In this document: positions 52,495 through 59,453 of the stretch, piece after piece
How the letters are laid out: each line of letters opens with the position of its first letter
How positions within the stretch are numbered: the stretch's first letter is position 1
NCBI GenBank assembly: GCA_002328035.1
Contig: DCVL01000007.1
Location: 22,369 to 86,368 of the forward strand
Length of the DNA stretch: 64,000 nucleotides
Direction: 5' to 3'
DNA from: Geobacter sp. UBA2189
Lineage (GTDB): Bacteria > Desulfobacterota > Desulfuromonadia > Geobacterales > Pseudopelobacteraceae
The notes under the pieces: generated by a model
The model's input: only the letters and a program-made list of their open reading frames with translations
The model's database searches: none
What the model was told of the DNA's origin: nothing
Program-made: the position numbers and the translations under genes

Positions 52495-52935
52495 ATGAGA
52501 AAGTTTCTGATTAGCCTGATTGTGCTAACTGCAATACTATTTAATATTCCTGCGGGTGCAGCAGAGCTGGATCCACAAAAGCAGGCAGAGCTTATGGAAA
52601 AGATTAAAAAACTGGAACAACAGATTTCCGAGCTAACTGCTCTTAAACTTAAAAAGCAGACACTGCCAGCAAAGCGTGATCAGTGTATGAAGGTTGTTGG
52701 TGTAGAGGGCTATTGCAACTGCGTGGTTGAAAAACTGCCTGCATCCGTTGACTATCGTCAGTTTGTCTCTGTTCTGCTGACTCCGGCCAAGGAACTTGGG
52801 TATGATGCAATGACAGCAGAGCAGAAGAGGGATATAGATCAAGCTCTGATCGTATGGGCAAAGTGCGTTGATTACAAGGGACCCAAAGGCGCGGGATTTA
52901 TTGACGGTCTGATGAACAGGGAGACTCTGTTTTAG
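52495..52935 (+). CDS. Exported hypothetical protein
   Basis: A 146-residue protein with a signal peptide (FLISLIVLTAILFNIPAGAA), a short coiled coil (QAELMEKIKKLEQQISEL) and a domain with four Cys (DQCMKVVGVEGYCNCVVEKL, later WAKCVDYKG). The CxC pair and two further Cys could form disulfides in the periplasm. The start at 52495 follows GAGGTGC. It is divergent from trpR and ends in a hairpin terminator. No family is recognised. Confidence 0.72.
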   Translation: MRKFLISLIVLTAILFNIPAGAAELDPQKQAELMEKIKKLEQQISELTALKLKKQTLPAKRDQCMKVVGVEGYCNCVVEKLPASVDYRQFVSVLLTPAKELGYDAMTAEQKRDIDQALIVWAKCVDYKGPKGAGFIDGLMNRETLF

Positions 52936-52949
52936 CATTTGCCACTAAA

Positions 52950-52980
52950 ACGGGCATCCTGAATAACTCAGAATGCCCGT
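52950..52980. terminator. Bidirectional hairpin terminator
   Basis: ACGGGCAT (52950-52957) pairs with ATGCCCGT (52973-52980), extended by CTGA/TCAG. It lies between convergent 52495-52935 and the IclR gene. A run of A precedes it, giving a U-rich tail on the minus strand (TTTTAGTGG). Confidence 0.75.
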
Positions 52981-53005
52981 TGCAACTCTTGGTGGCTGAT
53001 AGCCT

Positions 53006-53788
53006 TTATTTCTGGTAGCCAAGCTTGGCGGAGATCTCTTCAGATGCCTTTATTACCATCGGGATAAGTTCCTTATTGATCCTTTCATCAGAAAAGCGCA
53101 TCGAAGGGCCAGAGATGCTTACCGCGCCGATAATCCTTCGGGTATAGTCCCTGATAGGCGCCCCAACGCTTCTTACCCCTTCATCCAGTTCTTCATTATC
53201 GATAGCATAGCCCTGCTCTGCAATGACAGCCAGCTGTTTTTTAAGCTCTTCCCTGTCTGTTATGGTATTCGCCGTCAACTTCTGCAGTTCACGATTGGGC
53301 AGATAGATATCAACCTCTTCATCGCTCATATAGGCGATTTGAACCTTTCCGGCAGCAGTGCAGTAGGCAGGCATACGTGAACCGACACGCGGCACTGCAC
53401 GGACAGTCTTGCTTGTTTCTATGCAGTCCAGATAGATGATGCTAAAATCCTTTAGTACCCCGATATAGGTGGTTTCATTGCATGTTTTTACAAGATCCTC
53501 AATTACTGGCCTGGACTGGCGCAACAGTCCCATCTGCTTGATGAAAGTTTGTCCGAGTTCCAGCGTTTTGAGCCCAAGGCGATAGTTCTCTGTCACCTTG
53601 TTCTGCTCAATATAACCACGTGATTCAAGGGTAGCGAGAAGTCTGAATACGTTATTTTTATGCAGCTTTAAACGTTTTGAAAGCTCTGTAACACCAAGCT
53701 CGTCAGTCTCTCCATGAAACTGTTCCAAAAGATCAAGCGCGTGAGAGACCGCCTGAATGAGGTACTCTGATTTTTCTTTTTTTGCCAT
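53006..53788 (-). CDS. IclR-family transcriptional regulator
   Basis: A 260-residue regulator with an N-terminal winged HTH (ELGVTELSKRLKLHKNNVFR) and a C-terminal ligand-binding IclR domain (PRVGSRMPAYCTAAGKVQIA, GVRSVGAPIRDYTRRIIGAV, ISGPSMRF). The ligand is unknown. It is divergent from the universal-stress gene; the 177-bp AT-rich gap between them may hold its operator. Confidence 0.93.
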   Translation of the reverse strand: MAKKEKSEYLIQAVSHALDLLEQFHGETDELGVTELSKRLKLHKNNVFRLLATLESRGYIEQNKVTENYRLGLKTLELGQTFIKQMGLLRQSRPVIEDLVKTCNETTYIGVLKDFSIIYLDCIETSKTVRAVPRVGSRMPAYCTAAGKVQIAYMSDEEVDIYLPNRELQKLTANTITDREELKKQLAVIAEQGYAIDNEELDEGVRSVGAPIRDYTRRIIGAVSISGPSMRFSDERINKELIPMVIKASEEISAKLGYQK

Positions 53789-53872
53789 TTGTTTGATTCC
53801 TAAGATTTAAATTTACTTGTTTGATTAAATCATACACAATATTAAACTATCATATAGAATATTGTTTTATAA

Positions 53873-53901
53873 TTGTCAAGTATGAATAATTGCATTATAT
53901 T
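53873..53901 (+). promoter_or_regulatory. Sigma70-type promoter for the UspA gene
   Basis: TTGTCA (53873-53878) and TATATT (53896-53901), spaced 17 bp, 64 bp upstream of the ATG at 53966, in an AT-rich divergent region shared with the IclR gene. Confidence 0.55.
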
Positions 53902-53965
53902 TTTGATATATTCGCCGTATTAATAATTACTAATCTGACTAAAAACAAAACAGTTCGGAGCAGCT

Positions 53966-54421
53966 ATGTTGAATCTTAGAAAAAAAATACTGGTTGCAAT
54001 TGATGGTTCCCCCTATTCAGATAAAGCGGCTGAAGAGGCTATTCGTATGGCAGCCGGAAACCGCAGTCAGTTCAAGACCAAAGTCTTTGCCATGCTTGTT
54101 GTTCCCAATGCCCAGAGCTCCAGTTATTCAGATTTTGTACCGGTAAAGCCTTTAACAGAGACAGAGGAGTGGGCTGATCTTCGTAAAAGGATCTTCTACA
54201 TTATCGAAAAAAGCGCAGCAGAGTATGATATTCCCCTTGAGATGATAGTTGAAGCGGGTGAACCTGCCGACAAACTGGTAGAATTTGCAAAACAGGAAAG
54301 GGTAGATGTAATAGTTATAGGCAGTTCGGGCAAAGGTTTTCTTGAACGCCGCCTTAAAGGGAGCGTTTCTCGTCGTGTTGCTGAACTGGCTCCCTGCTCT
54401 GTCTATCTGGTAAGAGCATGA
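53966..54421 (+). CDS. Universal stress protein A family
   Basis: A 151-residue single-domain UspA. It has KKILVAIDGSPYSDKAAEEA at the N-terminus and the ATP-binding G-2x-G-9x-G(S) pattern near the end (IGSSGKGFLERRLKGSVSRR). An ATP-binding type is therefore likely. The downstream polysaccharide deacetylase gene begins 22 bp later. Confidence 0.94.
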   Translation: MLNLRKKILVAIDGSPYSDKAAEEAIRMAAGNRSQFKTKVFAMLVVPNAQSSSYSDFVPVKPLTETEEWADLRKRIFYIIEKSAAEYDIPLEMIVEAGEPADKLVEFAKQERVDVIVIGSSGKGFLERRLKGSVSRRVAELAPCSVYLVRA

Positions 54422-54443
54422 CAAAAAAGAGAAAGGCCGTTTA

Positions 54444-55232
54444 ATGCTTCGTCTTATAATGATTTTTGTCCTTTTTTTTCTGTTTTCAGATCCTCTTTAT
54501 GCTTCAGTTACTCCCCAAGTCTCTGTTCCGATACTTCTATATCATCGTTTTGGTTTGACAGTGTCTGACAGTATGACAATGACCTACCCAGTGTTTGAAA
54601 GTCAGATGAAATATCTGGATGATAACGGTTACAAGGTAATCCCTCTTAGGCAGCTTGTGGATTGGTACAGGGGAAAAGGCCAGCCACCTGCGCCCAAATC
54701 TGTTGTGATTGTGGAAGATGATGCCCATATATCTGTCTATAACTACATGCTGCCTGTTATTAAAAAATATCGCTATCCTGTTACTGTATTTGTTTATCCA
54801 TCAGCTATATCAAACGCCAGATATGCAATGTCATGGGAACAGTTGAAAGAACTTAAAAAAACAGGTCTTTTTGATATACAGTCACACACCTATTGGCATC
54901 CAAACTTCAAGCGTGAAAAACGAAAACTGACTCCGGCTGCCTATAACAAACTGGTGACAGAGCAGTTATCAAAATCAAAAAGTAAATTGGAGAAAGAGAT
55001 TGGCGGAACTGTAAATCTGCTTGCCTGGCCATTCGGAATTTATGATGATTATCTGCTGAAAAAAGCTGAGGAGGCAGGTTATATTGGCACATTTTCTATT
55101 GAGCGCCGTCATGCCACTGCAAAAGATAATTTAATCATTTTACCACGTTACCTGCTGATAAACTCGGACAAGGAAAGGGCTTTTGCACAGCTATTGAACG
55201 GTAATGCAGTAAAACGAAACCTGGCATACTGA
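54444..55232 (+). CDS. Polysaccharide deacetylase (NodB-like), secreted
   Basis: A 262-residue carbohydrate esterase family 4 protein with a signal peptide (IMIFVLFFLFSDPLYA). Motifs: VPILLYHRFG, the catalytic Asp pair in VVIVEDDAH, the metal His pair in DIQSHTYWHPN and LAWPFGIYDDY. Usual TFDDG is VEDDA here, still with two Asp. It likely trims acetyl groups from an envelope polysaccharide such as poly-N-acetylglucosamine. Confidence 0.88.
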   Translation: MLRLIMIFVLFFLFSDPLYASVTPQVSVPILLYHRFGLTVSDSMTMTYPVFESQMKYLDDNGYKVIPLRQLVDWYRGKGQPPAPKSVVIVEDDAHISVYNYMLPVIKKYRYPVTVFVYPSAISNARYAMSWEQLKELKKTGLFDIQSHTYWHPNFKREKRKLTPAAYNKLVTEQLSKSKSKLEKEIGGTVNLLAWPFGIYDDYLLKKAEEAGYIGTFSIERRHATAKDNLIILPRYLLINSDKERAFAQLLNGNAVKRNLAY

Positions 55233-55234
55233 AG

Positions 55235-55417
55235 ATGCCTGAAGGAAAAACTGACAAGAAACACCCCTGTCCTGATTGCAGATTCTGTCAATGGTGCTCG
55301 GACGAACGTTGCCGCCTCTGCCTTTGTAAAAATGGAAGCCATATTCAGTTGTCAATTAAAGAGCAGATTGCATTGTATGAGCAATTAAATAAAGAAACGG
55401 GTACAGAAGAGAGATAA
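55235..55417 (+). CDS. Cys-rich miniprotein next to selC
   Basis: A 60-residue protein with eight charged residues at the start and a dense cysteine cluster, CPDCRFCQWCSDERCRLCLC, in residues 12-31, consistent with one or two metal sites. The rest is helical and charged (IKEQIALYEQLNKETG). The start is 2 bp after the deacetylase stop, and the stop is 6 bp before the 3' end of the tRNA-Sec gene on the other strand. It is not a family I can name. Confidence 0.65.
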   Translation: MPEGKTDKKHPCPDCRFCQWCSDERCRLCLCKNGSHIQLSIKEQIALYEQLNKETGTEER

Positions 55418-55423
55418 ATCAAC

Positions 55424-55521
55424 TGGCGGAAGCACACAGGAATCGAACCTGCCAGAGGAGTTTCTCACCCCTCTCAACGGTTTTGAAGACCGCGCGAGCC
55501 ACCAGTGCTCGACGTGCTTCC
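55424..55521 (-). tRNA. selC: tRNA-Sec (anticodon UCA)
   Basis: On the minus strand the sequence folds with an 8-bp acceptor stem (GGAAGCAC with GTGCTTCC), an anticodon loop in GGTCTTCAAAACC giving UCA, a long variable arm (GAGAGGGGTGAGAAACTCCTC) minus the loop, a normal TTCGATT T-loop and an encoded CCA. Length 98 nt. This is the special elongator decoding UGA as selenocysteine, and it fits the UGA-containing gene at 7561-8064. Confidence 0.97.
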
Positions 55522-55538
55522 TTATCTGTTTTATAAAG

Positions 55539-55568
55539 TTAAGGGTCAGATATAAATCTGACCCTTAA
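55539..55568. repeat. 13-bp perfect palindrome between two tRNA genes
   Basis: TTAAGGGTCAGAT (55539-55551), ATAA, ATCTGACCCTTAA (55556-55568). It lies exactly between selC and tRNA-Arg, both on the minus strand. Its TGACCC end is like the ends of the element at 7228-7365. It may be a minimal REP-like element, or act as a processing or termination hairpin. Confidence 0.6.
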
Positions 55569-55570
55569 GA

Positions 55571-55647
55571 TGGCGCGCTTGGAGAGATTCGAACTCCCGA
55601 CACCCAGATTCGTAGTCTGGTACTCTATCCAGCTGAGCTACAAGCGC
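55571..55647 (-). tRNA. tRNA-Arg (anticodon ACG)
   Basis: The minus strand reads GCGCTTG at the 5' end, D-arm AGCTCAGCTGGATAGAGT, anticodon loop CTACGAA (anticodon ACG), T-arm GGAGTTCGAATCTCT and a 3' CAAGCGC acceptor strand, followed by G and an encoded CCA. A regular 77-nt elongator. The A34 would be edited to inosine by TadA. Confidence 0.97.
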
Positions 55648-55781
55648 AAATAAATATTTTAAATTTACTGTTTAACTTAAAGCAGGGTCGTCTTAATACC
55701 ACATAGTTTTATTTATGTCAAATTTTACTCAGCCGCTTCAAGCTAAAAAACTTAAGTTAAAAGATTGAGTGACAGAAACAG

Positions 55782-56471
55782 ATGAGCTTACACATAACTC
55801 ATAAATCAGGCCAGACAGGCTGGCTGCGTGCTGCAGTTCTTGGGGCAAATGACGGAATTGTCTCTACCGCAAGCCTCGTTATCGGGGTCGCAGCTGCAAA
55901 GAGTTCATTTGAGGCTGTACTGCTTTCCGGTGTTGCAGGCCTTGTGGCAGGAGCCATGTCAATGGCGGCCGGTGAATATGTATCTGTAAGTTCACAGTCT
56001 GACACTGAAAGGGCGGACTTGGCCGCTGAGGAGAAGTCCCTGAACGAGAACTTTGAATATGAATTGGATGAACTGGCAAAGATCTATGAGACCAGAGGGC
56101 TTGACGCTGCGCTTTCACTGCAGGTGGCAGAACAGCTTATGAAACATGATGCGCTCGGTGCGCACGCGAGGGATGAAATAGGAATATCCGATACAATAAG
56201 AGCCAAACCTGTTGAAGCGGCTCTCTATTCTGCTGCCGCGTTCACGGTAGGCGCGTTACTGCCATTAGTTACCGCATGGTTGGTTCCTTTTAATATACTT
56301 ATTCAGGTGGTGGCGGTTTGTTCACTTGCGTTTCTAGCCTGTTTGGGCGGGTTTGCTGCTTACATGGGGGGAGCCTCAGTTATTACCGGTAGCGCCAGGG
56401 TTACATTCTGGGGAGCGCTTGCAATGGCTCTTACCGCTGTGGTTGGAGTTTTCTTCGGTATAAGCGGATAG
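55782..56471 (+). CDS. VIT1/CCC1-family iron or manganese transporter
   Basis: A 229-residue membrane protein with five membrane helices. WLRAAVLGANDGIVSTASLV is the hallmark N-terminus, followed by GAMSMAAGEYVSVSSQSDTE and a cytoplasmic metal-binding segment (residues 85-140), then two helical hairpins. Members export Fe2+ or Mn2+ from the cytosol. It is monocistronic. Confidence 0.93.
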   Translation: MSLHITHKSGQTGWLRAAVLGANDGIVSTASLVIGVAAAKSSFEAVLLSGVAGLVAGAMSMAAGEYVSVSSQSDTERADLAAEEKSLNENFEYELDELAKIYETRGLDAALSLQVAEQLMKHDALGAHARDEIGISDTIRAKPVEAALYSAAAFTVGALLPLVTAWLVPFNILIQVVAVCSLAFLACLGGFAAYMGGASVITGSARVTFWGALAMALTAVVGVFFGISG

Positions 56472-56496
56472 AAAGTTGTGCCAAATTGGCGGAAAC

Positions 56497-56865
56497 TCAT
56501 GCCACCTTTTTTAAAATCCGCTTTTTTTGCACTGCGTGCAGTTCAGTGTTTTCACGATGTGAATGCAAGTCATTACGAACTTCAGTAATCTCAGCGCTCA
56601 ACCTTTTTTCAACCGAATCAATTTTATCGTTCAGATTCTTTTCAACCGAATCAATTTTATCGTTCAGATTCTTTTCAACCGTATCTACCCGCTTGGACAA
56701 CCCCATCAGCTTGGCGTCAACGATTTCAATTTTATCAGTAAGCCGCTCTTCTACATTATCTATCTTGGAGTCAAGTGTGCTAAAGCATTCCAGCACTTGC
56801 TGAAACTTGTCATTCATCGTCTCAAGAACCGTCATCAACTGATTTGTTGTAACTAGATCACTCAT
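56497..56865 (-). CDS. Small coiled-coil protein A (paralogue of 58602-58940)
   Basis: A 122-residue protein: N-terminal VTTNQLMTVLETMNDKFQQV, a coiled coil of 70 residues with the 11-residue unit VEKNLNDKIDS perfectly repeated, and a basic C-terminus (HAVQKKRILKKVA). No signal peptide. The start at 56865 is preceded by GGAGGTAAAAGC. The paralogue 1.7 kb away shares the N-terminus, the MGL(S/A)(K/R)RVD core and the KRRTLKKVA-like end. Function unknown. Confidence 0.75.
   Translation of the reverse strand: MSDLVTTNQLMTVLETMNDKFQQVLECFSTLDSKIDNVEERLTDKIEIVDAKLMGLSKRVDTVEKNLNDKIDSVEKNLNDKIDSVEKRLSAEITEVRNDLHSHRENTELHAVQKKRILKKVA
56606..56671. repeat. 33-bp coding tandem repeat
   Basis: Two identical 33-bp units (56606-56638 and 56639-56671) and the start of a third encode the repeated VEKNLNDKIDS coil segment. 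Perfect identity points to a recent duplication by slippage. Confidence 0.9.
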
Positions 56866-56892
56866 GCTTTTACCTCCATGAATCTGTTCGTC

Positions 56893-56921
56893 AGTATGCC
56901 ACATACCTGCTGCTGTCTCAA
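56893..56921 (-). promoter_or_regulatory. Shared-type promoter upstream of coiled-coil protein A
   Basis: On the minus strand: TTGAGA (56916-56921), 17 bp, CATACT (56893-56898), with TGTGG directly before the -10 box. This module is repeated at 58553-58581, 58977-59005 and 59362-59391. Confidence 0.72.
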
Positions 56922-56955
56922 TAAAAAAGGCGACACAGAAAGCGTGTCGCCTTTT
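56921..56955 (-). terminator. Rho-independent terminator of the FG-GAP-like gene
   Basis: AAAAGGCGACAC (minus strand; complement of 56944-56955) pairs with GTGTCGCCTTTT (complement of 56925-56936), followed by a further run of T. The T-run reaches the -35 box of the next promoter. Confidence 0.9.
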
Positions 56956-56977
56956 GAACTGTCAAATGTCTGAAATT

Positions 56978-58513
56978 CTATTCTACCTTCTTAATCTGAA
57001 GCGCGGTTGCGCCTTTATGCCGCACCAGGATATCCTCTCTCTGGGTTAGTTGCAGAAGCAGCAATTCACTCTTGGCTTCATCAAATGCAAAATCAGGCAT
57101 GTAGTTCTGGGTATCCTTGGTGCGCCAGACCTCTTCAAGTGCAGCACCGTTCCAGTAGAGGCTGTACACCGCCCCGCGCTTGTACATGCGGGCATTGCCA
57201 ATCACGAAAAATCCGTCGTTCTTACCAACAAGTATCTCTTGCTGAGATGTAACAATTATCCTCTGGTTCATAAAGAACCAACGGTACTTATCCGTTGTAG
57301 GGTTTATCATCGCATCATCTTCAACCTTGTAAAAAAGCTCCGAGCCGCCAAAGGCATCATTACTGCGCCATAATTCCTTTAGTTCCTTGTCGTAAACAAC
57401 CAGATAATTGTTTTCATGGTAGACTACGGTAAGCAGTTCACCACTTGGATGTTTAAACTGGTTGAAGCTGTATATATCACCATAGCGAGGCAGGGCTATT
57501 TTAGCCTTCTTTATAATCTTGTTGCCCTTACGCTCCACCTGATAAAGGTCACCGTAATATCTGTCAGCCTTACGACCCTGTTCCTGGGCGTAAAGCTTTG
57601 ACTGACCACCTGCCAGTGCGATGGAGCGGAAAAAGTACTCAATATTATCGGCTACTTTCTTAAGTTTCTTGTTTTTAAGCTCCCATATCTGCGAGGCAAC
57701 CTCACCACCCCTTACCACTGTAACATAAAGCTCCGGAGTCCCCGAATTGTCCGCATCAACATAATCAATGGCAAGGATTGTATCATCAACACCAAGCGTA
57801 AAGCCTGTTATAGGCCTGGACTCACCCTCTCTTATCATCTGTACGGATCTGTTCTGAGCCATAAAAAGAAGGCGTTTCCCATCGGTATCAGTGCCGGCCA
57901 TAGCCAGCAGGTTGAACATTCCGTCAAGACGCTTTATTTCACCCTGCTTTGGCGCTCCGCGATAAAATGCCTGTGGACGGATAATATCACCCTGCGGTAC
58001 CCGCTGGATATTGGCTCCCTCTGTCACCGCAGTTGAGCGGATAATATCAGCAGAACCTGCCTTGGGCGCTGCTACAGGCAGGGCAGCTACTACCGGCGCG
58101 ATTCTGGGGATGCTGTTGGATGCCAGCTTACCCTCAATATCAGCAGACAACTTCTGAGCCAGGTTACCTACGGCTGAAAACAGAGCCTCCTGTCCCCCTT
58201 CACCCTGCACAAAGGTGCGAGTAACGGTCTGACCATTAGCTGATTTGGCTACCGCATCAACATTATACTGCTTACCGATGCTGATGTAGGTACCGTTTAC
58301 CAGCAGTTCTGCCTCGGCAGCGGTAGCAACCGAGAGCAGCTTATCGTTTGAAAGGCGTGATGCCAGCAGGGACTGCAGGGCTGCCTTGAGATCATCTTTC
58401 CCCTGTACCCCAACGGCATTGAATTCACCCACATAGACCCGCAACGGTCCGGCGCCAAAGGCTGATACGGTTGTCATCACTAGCATCAGCGCCACCAACA
58501 GATATTGCTTCAT
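56978..58513 (-). CDS. Exported protein with FG-GAP/VCBS-like repeats
   Basis: A 511-residue protein with a signal peptide (QYLLVALMLVMTTVSAFG). The first 150 residues resemble a FlgO/GNA1162-like lumenal domain (LRVYVGEFNAVGVQGKDDLK, ALQSLLASRLSNDKLLSVAT). The C-terminal 350 residues carry repeated strand motifs (IDYVDADNSGTPELYVTVVR), suggesting a beta propeller. GGAGGAACT precedes the ATG at 58513. A surface or periplasmic role is inferred. Confidence 0.78.
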   Translation of the reverse strand: MKQYLLVALMLVMTTVSAFGAGPLRVYVGEFNAVGVQGKDDLKAALQSLLASRLSNDKLLSVATAAEAELLVNGTYISIGKQYNVDAVAKSANGQTVTRTFVQGEGGQEALFSAVGNLAQKLSADIEGKLASNSIPRIAPVVAALPVAAPKAGSADIIRSTAVTEGANIQRVPQGDIIRPQAFYRGAPKQGEIKRLDGMFNLLAMAGTDTDGKRLLFMAQNRSVQMIREGESRPITGFTLGVDDTILAIDYVDADNSGTPELYVTVVRGGEVASQIWELKNKKLKKVADNIEYFFRSIALAGGQSKLYAQEQGRKADRYYGDLYQVERKGNKIIKKAKIALPRYGDIYSFNQFKHPSGELLTVVYHENNYLVVYDKELKELWRSNDAFGGSELFYKVEDDAMINPTTDKYRWFFMNQRIIVTSQQEILVGKNDGFFVIGNARMYKRGAVYSLYWNGAALEEVWRTKDTQNYMPDFAFDEAKSELLLLQLTQREDILVRHKGATALQIKKVE

Positions 58514-58552
58514 AGTTCCTCCATTAAATCTTGTATACGCAAAGGCCGGAGG

Positions 58553-58581
58553 AGTATGCCACATCCACCGGCCAGTGTCAA
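58553..58581 (-). promoter_or_regulatory. Shared-type promoter upstream of the FG-GAP-like gene
   Basis: On the minus strand: TTGACA (58576-58581), 17 bp, CATACT (58553-58558), with GATGTGG before the -10 box. The consensus -35 makes it the strongest member of the group. Its leader is about 35 bp. Confidence 0.8.
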
Positions 58582-58601
58582 AAAACATTCGGTTTTGGTA
58601 C

Positions 58602-58940
58602 TCAAGCAACTTTTTTCAGGGTTCTCCGCTTGGGTGCTGCCCGGTGCATCTCACTGTTCTCTCTGTGCTCGACCAGTTCTGCCCGCACTCCTTCAAGTTT
58701 ACGGCTCAGGCGTTCTTCCACATGATCAATCCGTTCGGAGAGACTTGCCTCCACCTGATCAACCCGCCTGGCAAGCCCCATCACCTTGGTATCGACCAGT
58801 GCAATATCTTCTTTCAACTCTGTTCGAAGATCAACGATCTGCTGAGATAGAGCCGTGTGACCCTCGTAGACCGCCTTGATGTCGGAGTGCATAGCTTCAA
58901 GCACAGTCATAAGCTGATTTGTTGTTACCTGATCCCCCAT
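58602..58940 (-). CDS. Small coiled-coil protein B (paralogue of 56497-56865)
   Basis: A 112-residue protein: VTTNQLMTVLEAMHSDIKAV at the N-terminus, heptads in the middle (VMGLARRVDQVEASLSERID) and a basic end (APKRRTLKKVA). GGGGGTAATGCC precedes the ATG at 58940. Same organisation as protein A but without the 33-bp repeat. Confidence 0.75.
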   Translation of the reverse strand: MGDQVTTNQLMTVLEAMHSDIKAVYEGHTALSQQIVDLRTELKEDIALVDTKVMGLARRVDQVEASLSERIDHVEERLSRKLEGVRAELVEHRENSEMHRAAPKRRTLKKVA

Positions 58941-58976
58941 GGCATTACCCCCCCACACAAATTCTGACTGGCTGTC

Positions 58977-59005
58977 ACTATGCCATATCCCCCAGCACGC
59001 CTCAA
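58977..59005 (-). promoter_or_regulatory. Shared-type promoter upstream of coiled-coil protein B
   Basis: On the minus strand: TTGAGG (59000-59005), 17 bp, CATAGT (58977-58982), with ATATGG before it. The -35 box abuts the T-run of the terminator at 59008-59036. Confidence 0.72.
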
Positions 59006-59007
59006 CT

Positions 59008-59036
59008 AAAAAAGGCGGCATGGTTTCCCATGCCGC
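59008..59036 (-). terminator. Rho-independent terminator after the DUF1640-like gene
   Basis: GCGGCATGG/CCATGCCGC (59015-59023 and 59028-59036) with a six-T run at 59008-59013 on the minus strand. The 37 bp 59000-59036 are identical to 59386-59422. Confidence 0.92.
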
Positions 59037-59087
59037 TCGAACAACGTTGGCTGCGACAGCAGATTAGAAGCTGTAATTACGAAATCT

Positions 59088-59336
59088 TTATTTGATCAAC
59101 TTCAAGAGCAAGGCTGCAATTAAAACCGTCTGTAGAAAACCGGCGGCAATGATCCAGCGAACCAGATTTGACTCAAGAGTTCTTACTGCAACTTCTAAAT
59201 CCTGACGCGTTGCTAAATCAGCCTCGCTCTGCGCATCACGAAATGCGTCAGCAATAGCCTCTGCCTGCTGCTCCGGTAGACCTGACTCTTTTAACCTACG
59301 GGTAAATTTCAGTGTGTCAAATGTTATTGTAGCCAT
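59088..59336 (-). CDS. CCDC90/DUF1640-like membrane-anchored coiled-coil protein
   Basis: An 82-residue protein: TITFDTLKFTRRLKESGLPE and QQAEAIADAF at the N-terminus as in DUF1640 proteins, a coiled coil, and a C-terminal membrane segment (WIIAAGFLQTVLIAALLL). GGAGGCAACT precedes the ATG. Such proteins are common in bacteria, without known function. Confidence 0.85.
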   Translation of the reverse strand: MATITFDTLKFTRRLKESGLPEQQAEAIADAFRDAQSEADLATRQDLEVAVRTLESNLVRWIIAAGFLQTVLIAALLLKLIK

Positions 59337-59361
59337 AGTTGCCTCCAGTCCATCCTTGTTG

Positions 59362-59391
59362 ACTATGCCACATTCAACCCGCCTGCCTCAA
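59362..59391 (-). promoter_or_regulatory. Shared-type promoter upstream of the DUF1640-like gene
   Basis: On the minus strand: TTGAGG (59386-59391), 18 bp, CATAGT (59362-59367), with AATGTGG before it. Confidence 0.7.
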
Positions 59392-59393
59392 CT

Positions 59394-59423
59394 AAAAAAG
59401 GCGGCATGGTTTCCCATGCCGCC
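59394..59423 (-). terminator. Rho-independent terminator of the porin gene
   Basis: GGCGGCATGG (59400-59409) pairs with CCATGCCGCC (59414-59423), followed on the minus strand by a T-run. The porin stop is 30 bp upstream of it. Confidence 0.93.
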
Positions 59424-59453
59424 TGGCTCTGCTTTGTTTGTTACGTCAACAAA

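Noticed and set aside
55424..55647. tRNA pair as an integration site of a genomic island
   Set aside because: No integrase gene and no duplicated tRNA end were seen on either side.
56606..56671. Short direct repeats suggestive of CRISPR
   Set aside because: The 33-bp units are contiguous without spacers and code for a coiled-coil repeat.
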